The notes: generated by a model not told the origin, from the letters alone. Shown: positions 22,945 through 34,433, counted from the stretch's first letter. The stretch: 64,000 nucleotides of DNA from Lumbricus terrestris (GCA_949752735.1 OX457052.1:17671149-17735148); one strand, 5' to 3'. Numbers and translations are program-made.

Positions 22945-24305
22945 TATATAACGCCCCTTCAAGAAATCCACTCAGAAGCTCTCCCAGTCCAACCAGGGTG
23001 AAACAAAACTGTTTTTTAGGAGCCTGTAAAGCACTGACGAGTCAACCCTATAGCAGTGGTTCCCAAACTTCAGTAGGCCGCGGACCGGCAATAATTTTTG
23101 GTGAAGCTCGCGGACCACTAACTTAGGCCTATATGACGATGGCAAACAAAAACGACCTAAATATTATTATAAAAAGACTTTCAGATTTGTTTGCTTACGT
23201 TTTTTCTCATTTTTTCATTCAAAGACATTTGTTTATAGCCTATTTAAAGTTTTAAACTAACAGTTTTATACTAGGCTACGTTAGACAATATTTTAACTCT
23301 GCATCCATCCAACAGTCTTCCAGCAACTATCCAAGAAATCAAGACTGAATCAACTTTTTTTTAAAAACAATTGAAGATGCACTTGCTCTCAAGCTCATGA
23401 CATTTACTCTGACTATGGACAATAGGCCTAATTCCGCGTGTAAAGCATTCTAAAAGTGGCTTGCTACTAACGATGCTATATCAATTGTCTGAATTACAAT
23501 TACAATTACAACCCACCATTTACTAGGACTTGGTTATCGCTCACCATGGAATAGATCAACATAAATAAGCTCGAAACTGACTGCAGTCATCGAAGCAGTA
23601 AATTTAGAGAAAAATTAAATTATTTCAATTCGCCATCTTGCAAGTTAAAATATTTATTTCAAAATTTTAAATATTAAGACAGAAATTTGAATAAATGTTG
23701 GACAACAAATCGAATAATTTCACAATTTCAAACAAATAAGCTAATAATTATAGTTTATTTTTAATTTTTAACTCTTCTCCGCGGACCGGCGATCCTACCT
23801 CTGCGGACCGGCACCGGTCCGCGGACCACCCCTTTGGGAACCACTGCCCTATAATAGGTAACAGGCGCATCTTCAGCGGGAGACTATTCTAGACATATGG
23901 ACTCACAACTGAGAAAGCACAACACTGACAGTTTGAGGTTTCAACACGCGGGACCAAAAGTTTCCCACTAAGGCAGAGCGAAGGGCTCTGCGAGTCAAGA
24001 CAAATAGATATTGGACAGCAGAGTTTAAATAGATAAGTCGGGACACAGTCAAGGAGACAACGCCAAACCAGTGAAGCAATTCTATATTCGATGCGCTGTG
24101 AGATAGGGAGCCAGTGTAGAGTATCATGCATGATAGATGAAGCAGAGGCATGTTTAGGGATTCGCCCAATTAGCCGGGCTGCAGACCGAAGAACACGGTC
24201 TAGTCTGGATATCAATAATTGAGACAAACCAACCAGAATAGAGCAACAGTAGTCTAAGCGGCTGGTGACAAAAGCATGGACAAGGGTAGCAGCAGAATCC
24301 TGCGA
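22945..24305 (-). mobile_element. LINE fragment with reverse-transcriptase C-terminus
   Basis: On the minus strand: ATLVHAFVTSRLDYC, then LDRVLRSAARLIGRIP and LHWLPISQRIEYRI, hallmarks of the C-terminal region of LINE reverse transcriptases. The 3' end (ATATAACGCCCCTTCAAG) is at 22945. A hAT-like element at 23054-23846 is inserted within it, so the LINE came first. Confidence 0.75.
23054..23846. mobile_element. hAT-like nonautonomous element, 793 bp
   Basis: Ends CAGTGGTTCCCAAA and TTTGGGAACCACTG with GCGGACCGGC repeats inside. Flanks ccctatag (23046-23053) and ccctataa (23847-23854) form an 8-bp duplication with one mismatch. Confidence 0.8.
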
Positions 24306-24449
24306 CAGAGAGCGAGAGATTATTTTTATTGTATACTAGGCTGACAAACCGCATTTCCGCGTCTTCAGTAAAATATGTCATGCATGCAGGGATTGAGGCC
24401 TATAATGAATGCAAACATTGTGGTCGCTTCAGATTACCATGAAATGAAA

Positions 24450-24677
24450 TAGAATCAAAACATTATAGTGCTACGAATCCTCACAGCCTACGCCCGCTAA
24501 ACTGCTAAAGTAAGCAAGTCGGTGCAATGCAAGAACGACGGGTAGGGCCTATATGCTTTGAAAATTCGCGACACTCCAATTCTTCGCGACACACCAGCGA
24601 CACATCATTTTAAATGCGGCACACCGCCGGTCTACTCGCGACGCACTAGTGTGTCGCGACACACCGGTTGAGAACCT
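24450..24677 (-). mobile_element. Partial hAT-like element (16833 family)
   Basis: The segment ending CACACCGGTTGAGAACCTC carries the same TCGCGACACAC repeats as 16833-17381 but only one recognisable end, so it is a truncated copy. Confidence 0.5.
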
Positions 24678-24971
24678 CGATCTGATCTGGGATATGTGTG
24701 ATAATTAATTATATGCCCGTCTGTCTGTCACTTTCGTGTAGGCTTATTGTAATTAAAGGGCGCGCCGAAAAACCTCATAGGCCTACTTGTATTTCGGCCA
24801 TTTGTTGGATATGGTAAACATTTTGAGAATTGCCGGGAGTTTGAGGTGGTTCTTTGCTAGTCTTTCTTAGGGTCACATAGTTAAGTCCTCTTTTCACCTT
24901 TTCACCACCCAACTCCATGTGGACCATAGTCTGACCCCAATATCTTTCTACAATTCTCTTATACGGCTCTC

Positions 24972-25198
24972 AAATGTAAATGTAAATGTAAATGTAATCG
25001 CATATTTATATAGCGGCTGTGTTATGGCTTCGACCCTGAGGGTGAGATCCTTCACCACCGCTACTCCACGTTTATATTGCGACCGAGCCACCCGCAGTAA
25101 AGATCCGAGAAATTAGTCTCTGATAAACCGACCGACCGGGAATCGAACCCGGGCCGCCGGCGCGGCGAGCGGGCTACCAACCCACTCGGCCACCGAGG
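24972..25198 (-). repeat. tRNA-derived SINE, third family
   Basis: The minus strand begins CCTCGGTGGCCGAGTGGGTT (A-box) and has GGGTTCGATTCCCGG (B-box). The tail is visible as AAATGT repeats at 24973-24996. Confidence 0.65.
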
Positions 25199-26050
25199 AA
25201 CTCTTCTCAGCTCTCACCACAAAATCAGGAAGACACCAAGTTGAGCACGTGTGGATCAGGGTCCTAGGGATTTATGTACATGTAGTTGCCTCTATTTTCG
25301 CACTTAAGGGAATATTGCTAAACTGATTTTTAGATACAATGAAAAATTGATCATTGTGTCGTTCTATTGTGCAAATTGCAAATCATGGACCAGAAATTAC
25401 ATACGGTCGACATTTTTTGCTGAACAAAATGGTTGAAGAACTTAGATGATAATACTTTAAGGAGGCCTACTGGTAGGACTATAGGCCTAGGCCTACTAAC
25501 AATAAGTGGATAAGTCTGCAATGTGATAGATTTCAAAATCGACTGAGAAATCATCGCTGATAGAACACTTTAACTCATAGATCGTCTCATTCGTGCAGCA
25601 TTCATGTTTATTACGTGAGTGAATTGTATTGCGTGTGTTAGACCTAATAGCCAATGCCATTGATTAATTTTGGCGACCTTGACTAAAAGAGCTCAAAGAT
25701 CGCGGCATAGGCTAACAAGGCAAAACAGGGGCCCATGCGGGACCTCGGTACACGGGCCCATTAAAATCTCACTCTACGCCACTGATTATTACGAATAAAC
25801 CCTACATGTATATCAGATTGAACTAGCCTATGGATTACGCCTATCTCCCGAATAACGTTTGGAGTTAAAATAATTATTAGCCTACCTTATACTGCACTAT
25901 ATTAGATCAGAATAGATTCAAATATTATTAGGTTAGAATAGACGATATAGGCCTATGTTAGATAATCAAGGAATAGATCGATTCGGCCATCGAACCAACC
26001 GCCTATCTTCTGCACAATATTTCATGCTAAGTGTTAGACCCTACTAACTG
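25199..26050. other. Gene C large intron, unique part
   Basis: No gene recognised. TAGGCCTA-type words are frequent (for example near 25480). Confidence 0.45.
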
Positions 26051-26350
26051 AAATCCCCGGCTTCGCCCGGGAATTTTCTGTTTTTATCCCATTCGACTCC
26101 TCGCCCCGCTCCCACTCTGCCCTTCTCATCCCGCCCTCTTCAAATCCAAATTTTCCAACCCAGCCCCGTCTACCATTCATCCCGCCCATACCCACTGTTT
26201 CCACCCACTCAGCCCCACCACGGCCTGACCCGGTCCCACACGACCCGTCTGCGGTTGGTTCACCCGACCTCGCATAGCTCCACCCGCTCTTGCTGGACGG
26301 GGTGTGCTAGGTGGGAGCGATGCGGTCGTGGTGACACTGCGAGGTTTCTT
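26051..26350. repeat. Remnant starting CCCCGGCTTCGCCCGGG
   Basis: The palindromic start CCCCGGCTTCGCCCGGG and pyrimidine-rich CCGCCC/CCACCC tract resemble the start of the array at 45294. Unclassified element. Confidence 0.35.
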
Positions 26351-26504
26351 AGCGTGATTTGCGCATTGCGTGTCTTCGTGTTTCTGGCCTTCGGCCAGAT
26401 TTGACGTCAAGAAATGGCGACACAAAATTATTGTAGAACGGTGAAACGGCCGCGCATAGGCCTACTTATAGGCGAGCATACGGATTGGGGAAGTCGTTCT
26501 GCAC

Positions 26505-27246
26505 CGAATAGTTGACATTACAAGAGACGTTTTACACATCTATAGTTCATGCGAAACTTGACTACTGCGACTCTTGCTTCCTAAACATTGATATCACCCA
26601 AATTAACCGCCTCCAAGCTATCCAGAATGCCCTCGCCCGTGCTAAACAAAAAAAAGTCACCACATCAATCCTGCCCTAAAATCACTTCACTGGCTCAAAA
26701 TATCTGAACGCATCGAATGCAGAGTCCTCTCTCTCACTTACAATACACTTCAATCATCCCAGCCGTTCTACCTTCGTCAATTGTTCGTCATCCATCCACT
26801 TCGTTCAACACGCTCCTCATCCTTCATTACACTGCTTCGCCCTCCCATCACTTCATCACTGAAATTCGCAAACCGCTCCATAGCCATTGCCGTTCCACCT
26901 CTTTGTAACAAACTTCCGCCAGTACTACGGCAAACTCCCGACCCATCATACGAACTCACCATAACTCCACCTCTCGCTGTCTCCCCACACGTTTTTCACT
27001 CAAAACTGAAAACATTGCTCTTTCACAAATCCTATTCTGATTCTTCCTCTTCACTTCACACCCCTTGTCATTTCAACTCTAAACATCACCCACCTTAGCC
27101 GTCCATCTATCTGCCTGCCTGCCTGACTATCCGGACTTGACCCGCTGCCTATCGATTTCGCTTTGATTAAACACCTGTCAATAAACTAGTTCCCGCGACA
27201 TGGCTTTTGTGGGCGCTGTAGAAGTCTTGAGATTACGATTACGATG
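26505..27246 (+). mobile_element. LINE fragment with 3' tail
   Basis: Frameshifted plus-strand reverse-transcriptase remnants, such as DYCDSCFLNIDITQINRLQA and HSKLKTLLFHKSYS, followed by a 3' UTR and a GATTACGATTACGAT tail at 27231-27245. Stops and shifts show it is dead. Confidence 0.65.
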
Positions 27247-27787
27247 TTCAAATACGATAAGATTTATTAATAATCATTATTGTCGACATTTCTCTTGCCC
27301 TGCGATCATCCGCTGATACTATCATTGTTTTAGTGAATCCGCTTGAATTTGGTGTTTTCCTGTTTCTGGACATCGCCCAGATAGATGTGTTGTCAAGAAA
27401 ATGAAGTCGAAAACGGTTTCAGTAGTTTAGTGAATAAATGACGTCTTAAGTGCAGCGTCAACTATCGCCTCGAAATTTAAAATGTTCATAACTCTGGAAG
27501 GGGTTAGATTTTGGAATATTGAACCCTCTTAAGTTTTTCGCGTGTGCCAATGAGCATTTTGTGGAAAATTTTGGAGCAATCGGTCGCGTGGATCAGACGT
27601 TTTCTGGAACATACCAGGTCGGTTGCATACATACTTTCTTCTTTATATAGGCCTATAGGCTACTACATAGGAATGATAGGACCTATAAAACGTAGAAAAT
27701 CAATTATTTACGTTGTGCTCAATGCGCTCTGCTTGATTCCGCACTAAATGTGTTCTAAGCTTAGCCCCTACACGTTTTTCTGATTCA
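27247..27787. other. Gene C large intron, flank of duplicated segment
   Basis: From about 27690 it matches the intron upstream of the PAN1 exon at 21302 (TTACGTTGTGCTCAAT), marking the start of a local duplication. Confidence 0.5.
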
Positions 27788-28445
27788 TGGTGAATGAATG
27801 TTCTCCACGGTGTTAGAATTCAGTTCAGCCAAATTCGAACATTTATGGCGGAATAAAACAAGATGGAGTGGACAATGAGGAGGACTGTAAGGCACTGTGT
27901 GTCAACAACGGAACGTGCATCGGGGTCGACTGGAACACAGACAGGAACAGTTGCTGGTTCCAAATGGAAGAAGCACACATATATAACAACAATTTTATTA
28001 TTATTATTACATAAATTTATTACGCGCGCAAGGTCACACCAAAGTGTGAATCTGAGGCGCGGATAGTTAGCCGCCAGAGGAAGATGCAGTTAAAGGTCCA
28101 TGTGCTTGAAAGCCAAAGAGAAATAGTGAGTTTTGAGCCGTTTTTTGAAGGTAGGGAGTGAATTTGAGCAACGAAGAGAGAGTGGAAGTAGATTCCATTC
28201 TTTGGGAGCAGAGGAATGGAATGCACGCGAGCCCATAACAGTTCTGCATCGAGGCTCAACTAAAAGACCCATGTTTGATGATCGTAGGCAACGAGGAGGA
28301 ATATAAGGAGTAAGCAGTGACTGAAGGTAGGGAGGTGTTCCGGTAGAGAGGGATTTGTAGGTTAAACAGGCCAATTTAAATTTAATCCTAAACTCGACAG
28401 GAAGTCAATGCATTAATCATTGGAGTCTGGCTAGCAATACATCAG
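27788..28445 (+). pseudogene. Dead duplicate of gene C PAN1 exon
   Basis: Nearly identical to 21302-21544 but broken in three ways. The acceptor AG is lost (ttcat instead of ttcag), the CW of the PAN core is changed to a stop (TAG at 27814-27816), and a LINE fragment interrupts the exon between about 27994 and 28405. The downstream intron sequence is also duplicated, so this is a segmental copy rather than a retrocopy. Confidence 0.85.
27994..28405 (-). mobile_element. LINE fragment inserted in PAN1 pseudo-exon
   Basis: The minus-strand frame has ACLTYKSLSTGTPPYL, YIPPRCLRSS, RAFHSSAPKEWNLLPLSLR and KKRLKTHYF, the conserved C-terminal tail of LINE ORF2. The 3' end with ATT repeats lies at 27994-28010. 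Confidence 0.8.
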
Positions 28446-29005
28446 GTCAGTCACATTTTCACATTCATTCAAAACTCTTTCACATCTACGAAAACGCAAC
28501 GCCATTATTGAGACCTTTGCTTTATAATACACTATGTTATGCCTTAGGCCTACTTTATAATTTTTTTGTATCATACTCTGCTATATTATAAAATATTGTG
28601 TTATGATCATAGCGTAATGTGCAATCTAAAGACATGCATATAAAAGTTTATTTTATCTTAATCATATAATACCAGATATAATTTTATTATTTTTATTTTA
28701 TTGATTAAATTTTGTCTCGAGATGACCCTACTCGTCGTTATATCATCGTGTCATACATTCGCATCATATCAAATTGCATGATGCATTCATTATAATATAT
28801 TGCATTATATTATACATTATTGTTTTTCCCAACTGACCTTGCACTATTTCTTATCAAATCATATCACACCGTGTCATGTAATATTACAAAACATCATATC
28901 ACATGACATTGTGTCATATTATGTCAAACTACCTAATGTTATATTATATGAAACTGCATAGGTTGCTTGAGCTATAAATTGCACGTCATACATTGTGTAT
29001 TATAC
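28446..29005. other. Duplicated copy of intron 2
   Basis: Begins GTCAGTCACATTTTCACATT as at 21545 and decays into the same ATATTA/CATATC-rich sequence. Confidence 0.6.
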
Positions 29006-29464
29006 GATACATGCAGAGCCGTTTTAAGGCATAGGCACGCGAGGCACGTGCCTAGGGCCCCGCGCAACAGGGGGCCCCGCGGCGACCCAAAATGCTTCAT
29101 TGCATAACAAATTAGCAACATGTTATACGAACTTTAACGTGTGTTAAACTTAAATTTATTTTACAGTTGTAATACAAAGATTGCTGTGCTCTAGCTGTGC
29201 CAGCAGTATAGACCTAGGTCCTTATATCAATATTAATAAACGTAACAAAATGACACACATGCACATAGAAGACATGAATAGAGTACCGGTACTCTATATC
29301 TGAGACCGAGAGTTTGAGGCGGAAATCGGGTTACGTTCAGTGTTTAATCTGAGCATCTCCCAGTGTGGAAGGAACTTCACCCAGAAATGACTACCCAAAA
29401 CAATTGACCAAATTATAAGTTTGAATTGCTACTTACATTATTGTATAATACACGAACTCTAGTA

Positions 29465-29841
29465 AGTAGATAGATTAAGACTATTCTGGAACATTTGACC
29501 TTAACCATGGTTCAACTTTTCCAAATCACCCATAACCATGGTTCAAAAATGTGTCGACCCATAACCATGGTTCAAAAATGTGTCGACCCATAACCATGGT
29601 TCAAAAATGTGTCGACCCATAACCATGGTTCAACTTTTTCCGACACACAAATTTATTTTTTTTCCTACTTTATAAAATAACAAAAAAAAATATTTTCTTG
29701 ATCCGTTGTGCATTCAACCCAAACCATGGTTAAACTTCTACCAATCAACCCAAACATGGTTCAACTTTTGCCAACCACCCCAGCACGCGCCTATGACTCA
29801 TCATGCGGGGAATTTCCAGTAGTTTCGATGATGAGTCACCC
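29465..29841. repeat. Polinton left terminal inverted repeat
   Basis: Begins AGTAGATAGATTAAGACTAT. It holds several copies of the palindrome AACCATGGTT spaced about 30 bp apart, then the block CCCCAGCACGCGC and a hairpin around TGACTCATCAT. It matches the right repeat inverted. Confidence 0.95.
29794..29838 (+). promoter_or_regulatory. AP-1 / NF-kappaB-like cluster in the left TIR
   Basis: TGACTCA (29794-29800), GGGAATTTCC (29808-29817) and TGAGTCA (29832-29838) match the consensus sites for AP-1, NF-kappaB/Rel and AP-1. They lie about 90-130 bp upstream of the polymerase start codon. The AP-1 pair is also present in the right TIR; the kappaB match is not. Function is inferred from motifs only. 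Confidence 0.4.
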
Positions 29842-29866
29842 GATCATAAAAATTTTTTTTCTTGTG

Positions 29867-29875
29867 TATATAAAA
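29867..29875 (+). promoter_or_regulatory. TATA box upstream of polB
   Basis: TATATAAAA, 52 bp before the polB ATG and downstream of the AP-1/kappaB-like cluster. A second TATATAAAA directly abuts the start codon. Confidence 0.45.
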
Positions 29876-29926
29876 TAACAAATTTTTTTTCTTGTATCAG
29901 TATAAAGATAATATCTTGTATATAAA

Positions 29927-32900
29927 ATGAACTACGATACGTATAATCTGAAACAATTGCAACAAATTCCTAAACAAAGAGGACAAAAAGGATACTCAAA
30001 ACTATCAAAAGAGGAACTTATAGCGTTCATAAAGCATGGAGATCGACTAGGCGCTCGGGCTCCAGACATCAAAGCTCCAACGCATACTCCTGGTACTATA
30101 CGAGAATTGCGAGAAATTGCGAAACGGAGAGGCACACGAGGATACTCAAGATTAAGAAAAGAGGAACTTACAGCACACGTGTCTACTATTTGGAAATTTG
30201 TAGGAAAAAATAAAGCTACTTTTTCGGATTGGCTGACTAGTGAGATTAGCCAGTTACCCCCTCAAGTAAAACCACCCGTTCACAGGTTCAAACTTCAAGA
30301 GACTGCGACGGCTATCAAAGGGTTTACAAAAAGATACACGATCGAGGGTAACAATAGTGTCGATGTTGAATCTTTTCTCAAGGCTGTAAGATCGCAGGTA
30401 GTTAGGCTGTTAGCGAAAAATCGAGGGGTAAAAGTTCAACTCAATCTCATGTGTGTAATGGAGAAAGTAGACATAAAATCCGGTGAAATAACAACGGCTG
30501 AGCCTAATTTCAAATCAAAGACTGATATTATTTTAGAAGCAACCGATGTGAAGGAAATATATACCAACGCAGTGGATAAAATTAAGGAGAGCATGGCGAG
30601 TTATCAGATGCGAGGTAGCAATTGGAGATTCAAGGCCGTTTTGAAGTTGGATATCGATACAGTGGTATACAAGCCATTGAAAGGTAGTTCATATATTCAG
30701 CTTCCCGAGTATTTGGTAAATAAAAAAGCTATTATTAATATGAAAAACGAAGACGAAGAATGTTTCAAATGGTGTATTACAAGGGCGTTGAATCCAACTG
30801 AAGATAACCCGCATAGAATCACTAAAGATCTGGTAGAACAATCTAAGAAAATCGATTGGAGTGGTATCGTGTTCCCAGTTGCTGCTGATGCTAATATAAT
30901 AAATAAGTTTGAGCGCCGTAATAACATTAGCGTTAGCGTATTCGGCTTTGAAAAGAGCGTATACCCATTATACATATCAAAGCATGAAAGTGATACCTGT
31001 ATAGATCTACTGCTTATTTCCGACGATGAAAAGAAGCATTACTGTTGGATCAAGAACTTTAATAGATTGATGGCGGCACGAACAGAAAAATCTGTAAATT
31101 CGATGCACTATTGTAGAAGATGTTTAATCGGTTACAGAACGAAAGACTCGCTTAAAAAACACATCGAGTACTGTTCGCAACATGACGCTCAACGAATAGA
31201 ACTCCCAGGTCCAGGAACTATGTTGAGTTTTAACAATTATTATAGGAAAATGAGAGTACCTTTTATTATCTATGCGGATTTCGAATCCTTCATTAAACCG
31301 ATCGATACATGCCAACCCGATCCCAGCACGTCTTACACTAATAAATACCAGAAACATACACCTAGCTCGTTTTGTTACCACATAAAATGTTTCGATGATG
31401 ACCTATATTCGCAAGCTCCTGTAACATTCACAGCGAAGAGCGAAGACGATGATGTAGCGCAGATATTTATTGACAGTCTTGTTGAGAAAGTAAAAGATAT
31501 TTATAATCGATTTAAATTTCCAGAGAAAATGATATTTGGAAAGGACGACAAGGAGCTATACGACTCGGCTACTGTTTGCCATATATGTGGGGGTGAGTTC
31601 TCTGATGGTGATGATGATAATGACATACGAGTAAGGGACCACTGTCACCTGACTGGTAAATTCCGGGGTGCCGCTCATAAGATTTGTAATCTAAAGTATA
31701 GAGTCCCCAAGTTTTTCCCAGTAGTATTCCATAATCTAACCGGCTACGATAGCCATCTATTCGTGAAGAAATTACGAGGTGGTGATAATGAACAGATTAA
31801 ATGCATTCCCTGCAACGAAGAAAAGTATATCTCATTTAGCAGAGAGATCGTAGTCGATAAGTTTATTAACAAAGAAGGGAAAGAGAAAGTGGTCAAGCGT
31901 GAATTACGTTTCATCGATAGTTTTAGATTCATGCCAGCGAGCCTCGACGCTTTATCGAAGAACCTAAGTAAAGACCAGTGTAAAAATATAAGCAAGTACT
32001 ACTCAGGTAATCAACTCGATCTCTTGCTTAGAAAAGGGTTGTATCCGTACGACCACGTTAGTTCCATCGATCAATTGAATGAAACAGAACTACCACCAAA
32101 GTCGGTATTCTATTCGAAACTAAACGACTCAGGCATCAGTGACGAAGACTACAACCACGCACAGGTGGTATGGAAAGAATTCGGTTTCAAAACATTCAGA
32201 GAATATCATGATTTATATAACGTGAGCGATGTTCTCCTACTCGCCGATGTCTTTGAGAATTTTAGAGACGTTTGTATGAAGAACTACAACCTAGATCCCG
32301 CCTGGTATTACACTTCTCCTGGTCTAGCATGGGATGCCTCATTAAAGTTGACTGGAGTAAAGTTGGAATTATTAAACGACTATGATATGATACTAATGGT
32401 TAAACATGGGATAAGAGGCGGCGTTAGCACAATTTCGCATCGTTATGGGCAGGCAAATAACAAGTACATGTCCACGTTTGACGAAAGCAAGCCCTCATCA
32501 TTTATAACCTATTTAGATGCCAACAACTTGTACGGGTGGGCAATGTGTAAGAAACTGCCGACTCATGGGTTTCAGTGGATGACTGATGATGAGCTAAACG
32601 CATGGAGATCGATACCGTGTATATTAGAGGTGGACTTGGAATATTCGAAAGATTTACACGACCTTCACAACGACTATCCTCTTGCTCCTGAGAACATTAC
32701 ACCCGAATCTTCGACTGTACCTAAACTCATCCCAAACCTGAATGACAAAGTAAAGTACATAACCCATTATGAAAATTTGAAGCAGTATGAAAGCCTAGGT
32801 TTGAAGATTACCAAAATTCATCGAGGAATTAAATTTGAAGAAAGCACCTGGTTGAAAAAATATATCGATCTAAATACCAACCTGAGGACCAAAGCAACCA

Positions 32901-33706
32901 ACGATTTTGAGAAAGACTTTTTCAAACTTATGAACAATAGTGTGTTTGGTAAGACTTGCGAAAATATAGAGTCTCGCGTAGATATTAAGCTGGTTTCAAA
33001 CGAGAAGCAAGCCATAAAACTAGCAGCGAAAACGAGTTACGACACTAGGACTATTTTTGACGAAAATTTAATTGCCATTCACATGAAAAAGACTTCGTTG
33101 CTCTATAACAAGCCAATATATCTCGGTATGTGCATCCTAGACTTGAGTAAAACTCTAATGTATTCTTTTCATTATAATTACATCAAGGACAAGTATGGAG
33201 ATAGGGCTAAACTATTATTCACCGATACTGATTCACTAGCTTACGAAATTAAAACCGTAGACTTTTACGCTGATATATCCCCCGATGTTAGAAGCATGTT
33301 TGATACAAGCGATTTTCCAAAAGACCATCCGTCTGGTATTGAAACTGGAGTGAACAAGAAAGTTATAGGTTTGTTTAAGGATGAAGCTGCAGGTAAACAG
33401 ATTGAGGAATTCGTGGGGTTGAGATCCAAGTTGTACAGTTACAAAATAGCAGGCATAGACCACAAGAAATGCAAAGGTGTTAAAAAATACGTTGTTAAGA
33501 AATCAATTACTCATGAAGACTACAAAGATTGCTTATTCACCAAACGAGAACAATCGAGACGTATGAATGTTATTAGGTCTCATCATCACGATATCTACAC
33601 TGAAGAGATTAATAAAGTCGCACTATCTGCTGATGATGATAAACGAGTCATTCAACAAGACGGGATCCATACTTTAGCATACGGCCACTTTTCTCTTAAA
33701 GAATAA
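29927..33706 (+). CDS. polB: Protein-primed family B DNA polymerase
   Basis: This enzyme would replicate the element from its termini. It has 1259 residues. Residues 1-85 contain two SAP/Rho-N-like repeats (LRE..KRGTRGYSRLRKEEL). The exonuclease domain shows motif I YADFESF (about 449), motif II FHNLTGYDSHLF (about 601) and motif III YNVSDVLLLADVF (about 763). Between I and II is a CHICGGEF...DHCHLTG zinc/HNH-like insert (about 551-590). Polymerase motif A is LDANNLYGW (about 862), motif B has NNSVFGKT (about 1003), motif C is FTDTDS (about 1098), and KLYSYK lies near 1168. All catalytic signatures are present. The ATG sits in TATAAAATG. Confidence 0.97.
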   Translation: MNYDTYNLKQLQQIPKQRGQKGYSKLSKEELIAFIKHGDRLGARAPDIKAPTHTPGTIRELREIAKRRGTRGYSRLRKEELTAHVSTIWKFVGKNKATFSDWLTSEISQLPPQVKPPVHRFKLQETATAIKGFTKRYTIEGNNSVDVESFLKAVRSQVVRLLAKNRGVKVQLNLMCVMEKVDIKSGEITTAEPNFKSKTDIILEATDVKEIYTNAVDKIKESMASYQMRGSNWRFKAVLKLDIDTVVYKPLKGSSYIQLPEYLVNKKAIINMKNEDEECFKWCITRALNPTEDNPHRITKDLVEQSKKIDWSGIVFPVAADANIINKFERRNNISVSVFGFEKSVYPLYISKHESDTCIDLLLISDDEKKHYCWIKNFNRLMAARTEKSVNSMHYCRRCLIGYRTKDSLKKHIEYCSQHDAQRIELPGPGTMLSFNNYYRKMRVPFIIYADFESFIKPIDTCQPDPSTSYTNKYQKHTPSSFCYHIKCFDDDLYSQAPVTFTAKSEDDDVAQIFIDSLVEKVKDIYNRFKFPEKMIFGKDDKELYDSATVCHICGGEFSDGDDDNDIRVRDHCHLTGKFRGAAHKICNLKYRVPKFFPVVFHNLTGYDSHLFVKKLRGGDNEQIKCIPCNEEKYISFSREIVVDKFINKEGKEKVVKRELRFIDSFRFMPASLDALSKNLSKDQCKNISKYYSGNQLDLLLRKGLYPYDHVSSIDQLNETELPPKSVFYSKLNDSGISDEDYNHAQVVWKEFGFKTFREYHDLYNVSDVLLLADVFENFRDVCMKNYNLDPAWYYTSPGLAWDASLKLTGVKLELLNDYDMILMVKHGIRGGVSTISHRYGQANNKYMSTFDESKPSSFITYLDANNLYGWAMCKKLPTHGFQWMTDDELNAWRSIPCILEVDLEYSKDLHDLHNDYPLAPENITPESSTVPKLIPNLNDKVKYITHYENLKQYESLGLKITKIHRGIKFEESTWLKKYIDLNTNLRTKATNDFEKDFFKLMNNSVFGKTCENIESRVDIKLVSNEKQAIKLAAKTSYDTRTIFDENLIAIHMKKTSLLYNKPIYLGMCILDLSKTLMYSFHYNYIKDKYGDRAKLLFTDTDSLAYEIKTVDFYADISPDVRSMFDTSDFPKDHPSGIETGVNKKVIGLFKDEAAGKQIEEFVGLRSKLYSYKIAGIDHKKCKGVKKYVVKKSITHEDYKDCLFTKREQSRRMNVIRSHHHDIYTEEINKVALSADDDKRVIQQDGIHTLAYGHFSLKE

Positions 33707-33718
33707 ATATAATATAAA

Positions 33719-34411
33719 ATGGATCTCTCAAAAGTGTGCACCAAATGCAAAATGGAAAAAAGCTTGAACGAATTTCATAAAGATAAATTACAAAAGAGCG
33801 GGTATTATTCTAGTTGCAAACTTTGTAAAAATATCAAAACGAAAGAACTTAGGCAGAAATACTCGTGCCAAGAGATTAAGGAAACGAAAGATAACAAAGT
33901 TTGCTGTCGTTGTAAGAAAGATAAGATCATCTCAGAGTTTGGAAAAAATAGATGGTGTAAAGATGGGTTTGCGAGTGAATGTAGAGAATGCAAAAATAAA
34001 AATCAAAACGTATATTATAAAGCTCGGAGGCTATATGACCAGGAGTTTAAACTTGCCCTAAACATGAGGTGTAGGCTTGGTCTTGCATTAAAACGCAAAT
34101 CGATATCACAAATGACACAACAAATTATAGGCATTGACTTTGAAATATTCTCAAAATGGATTGAATTTCAACTGGAAGAAGAAATGAATATGCAAAATTA
34201 CGGCTCATTTTGGCATATCGATCACGTTCTACCATTATCGTCGTTCAACTTGCTAGACGAAGAAGAACTTCATAAAGCCATGAATTGGATGAATATACGC
34301 CCGCTACTCCCACTTCAAAATATGCAAAAATCTAATAAAATAGATCAGTGGATATATGTTATGCAGGAAGTGAAAGCGCATTATTTTATAAAACATTTAG
34401 ATGAAATATAA
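33719..34411 (+). CDS. HNH endonuclease with two zinc ribbons
   Basis: It has 230 residues and starts 12 bp after polB. Two CxxC...CxxC zinc ribbons (C7, C10, C33, C36 and about C63, C65, C88, C91) precede a helical linker and a C-terminal HNH nuclease: WHIDHVLP (H166, D168, H169), NIRPLLPLQN and a final NK pair. The HNH arrangement with an intact His-Asp-His suggests an active DNA-nicking enzyme, possibly acting in replication, recombination or homing. The exact role in Polintons is unknown. Confidence 0.8.
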   Translation: MDLSKVCTKCKMEKSLNEFHKDKLQKSGYYSSCKLCKNIKTKELRQKYSCQEIKETKDNKVCCRCKKDKIISEFGKNRWCKDGFASECRECKNKNQNVYYKARRLYDQEFKLALNMRCRLGLALKRKSISQMTQQIIGIDFEIFSKWIEFQLEEEMNMQNYGSFWHIDHVLPLSSFNLLDEEELHKAMNWMNIRPLLPLQNMQKSNKIDQWIYVMQEVKAHYFIKHLDEI

Positions 34412-34433
34412 TTTTTTTTATTCTAATATAAAA

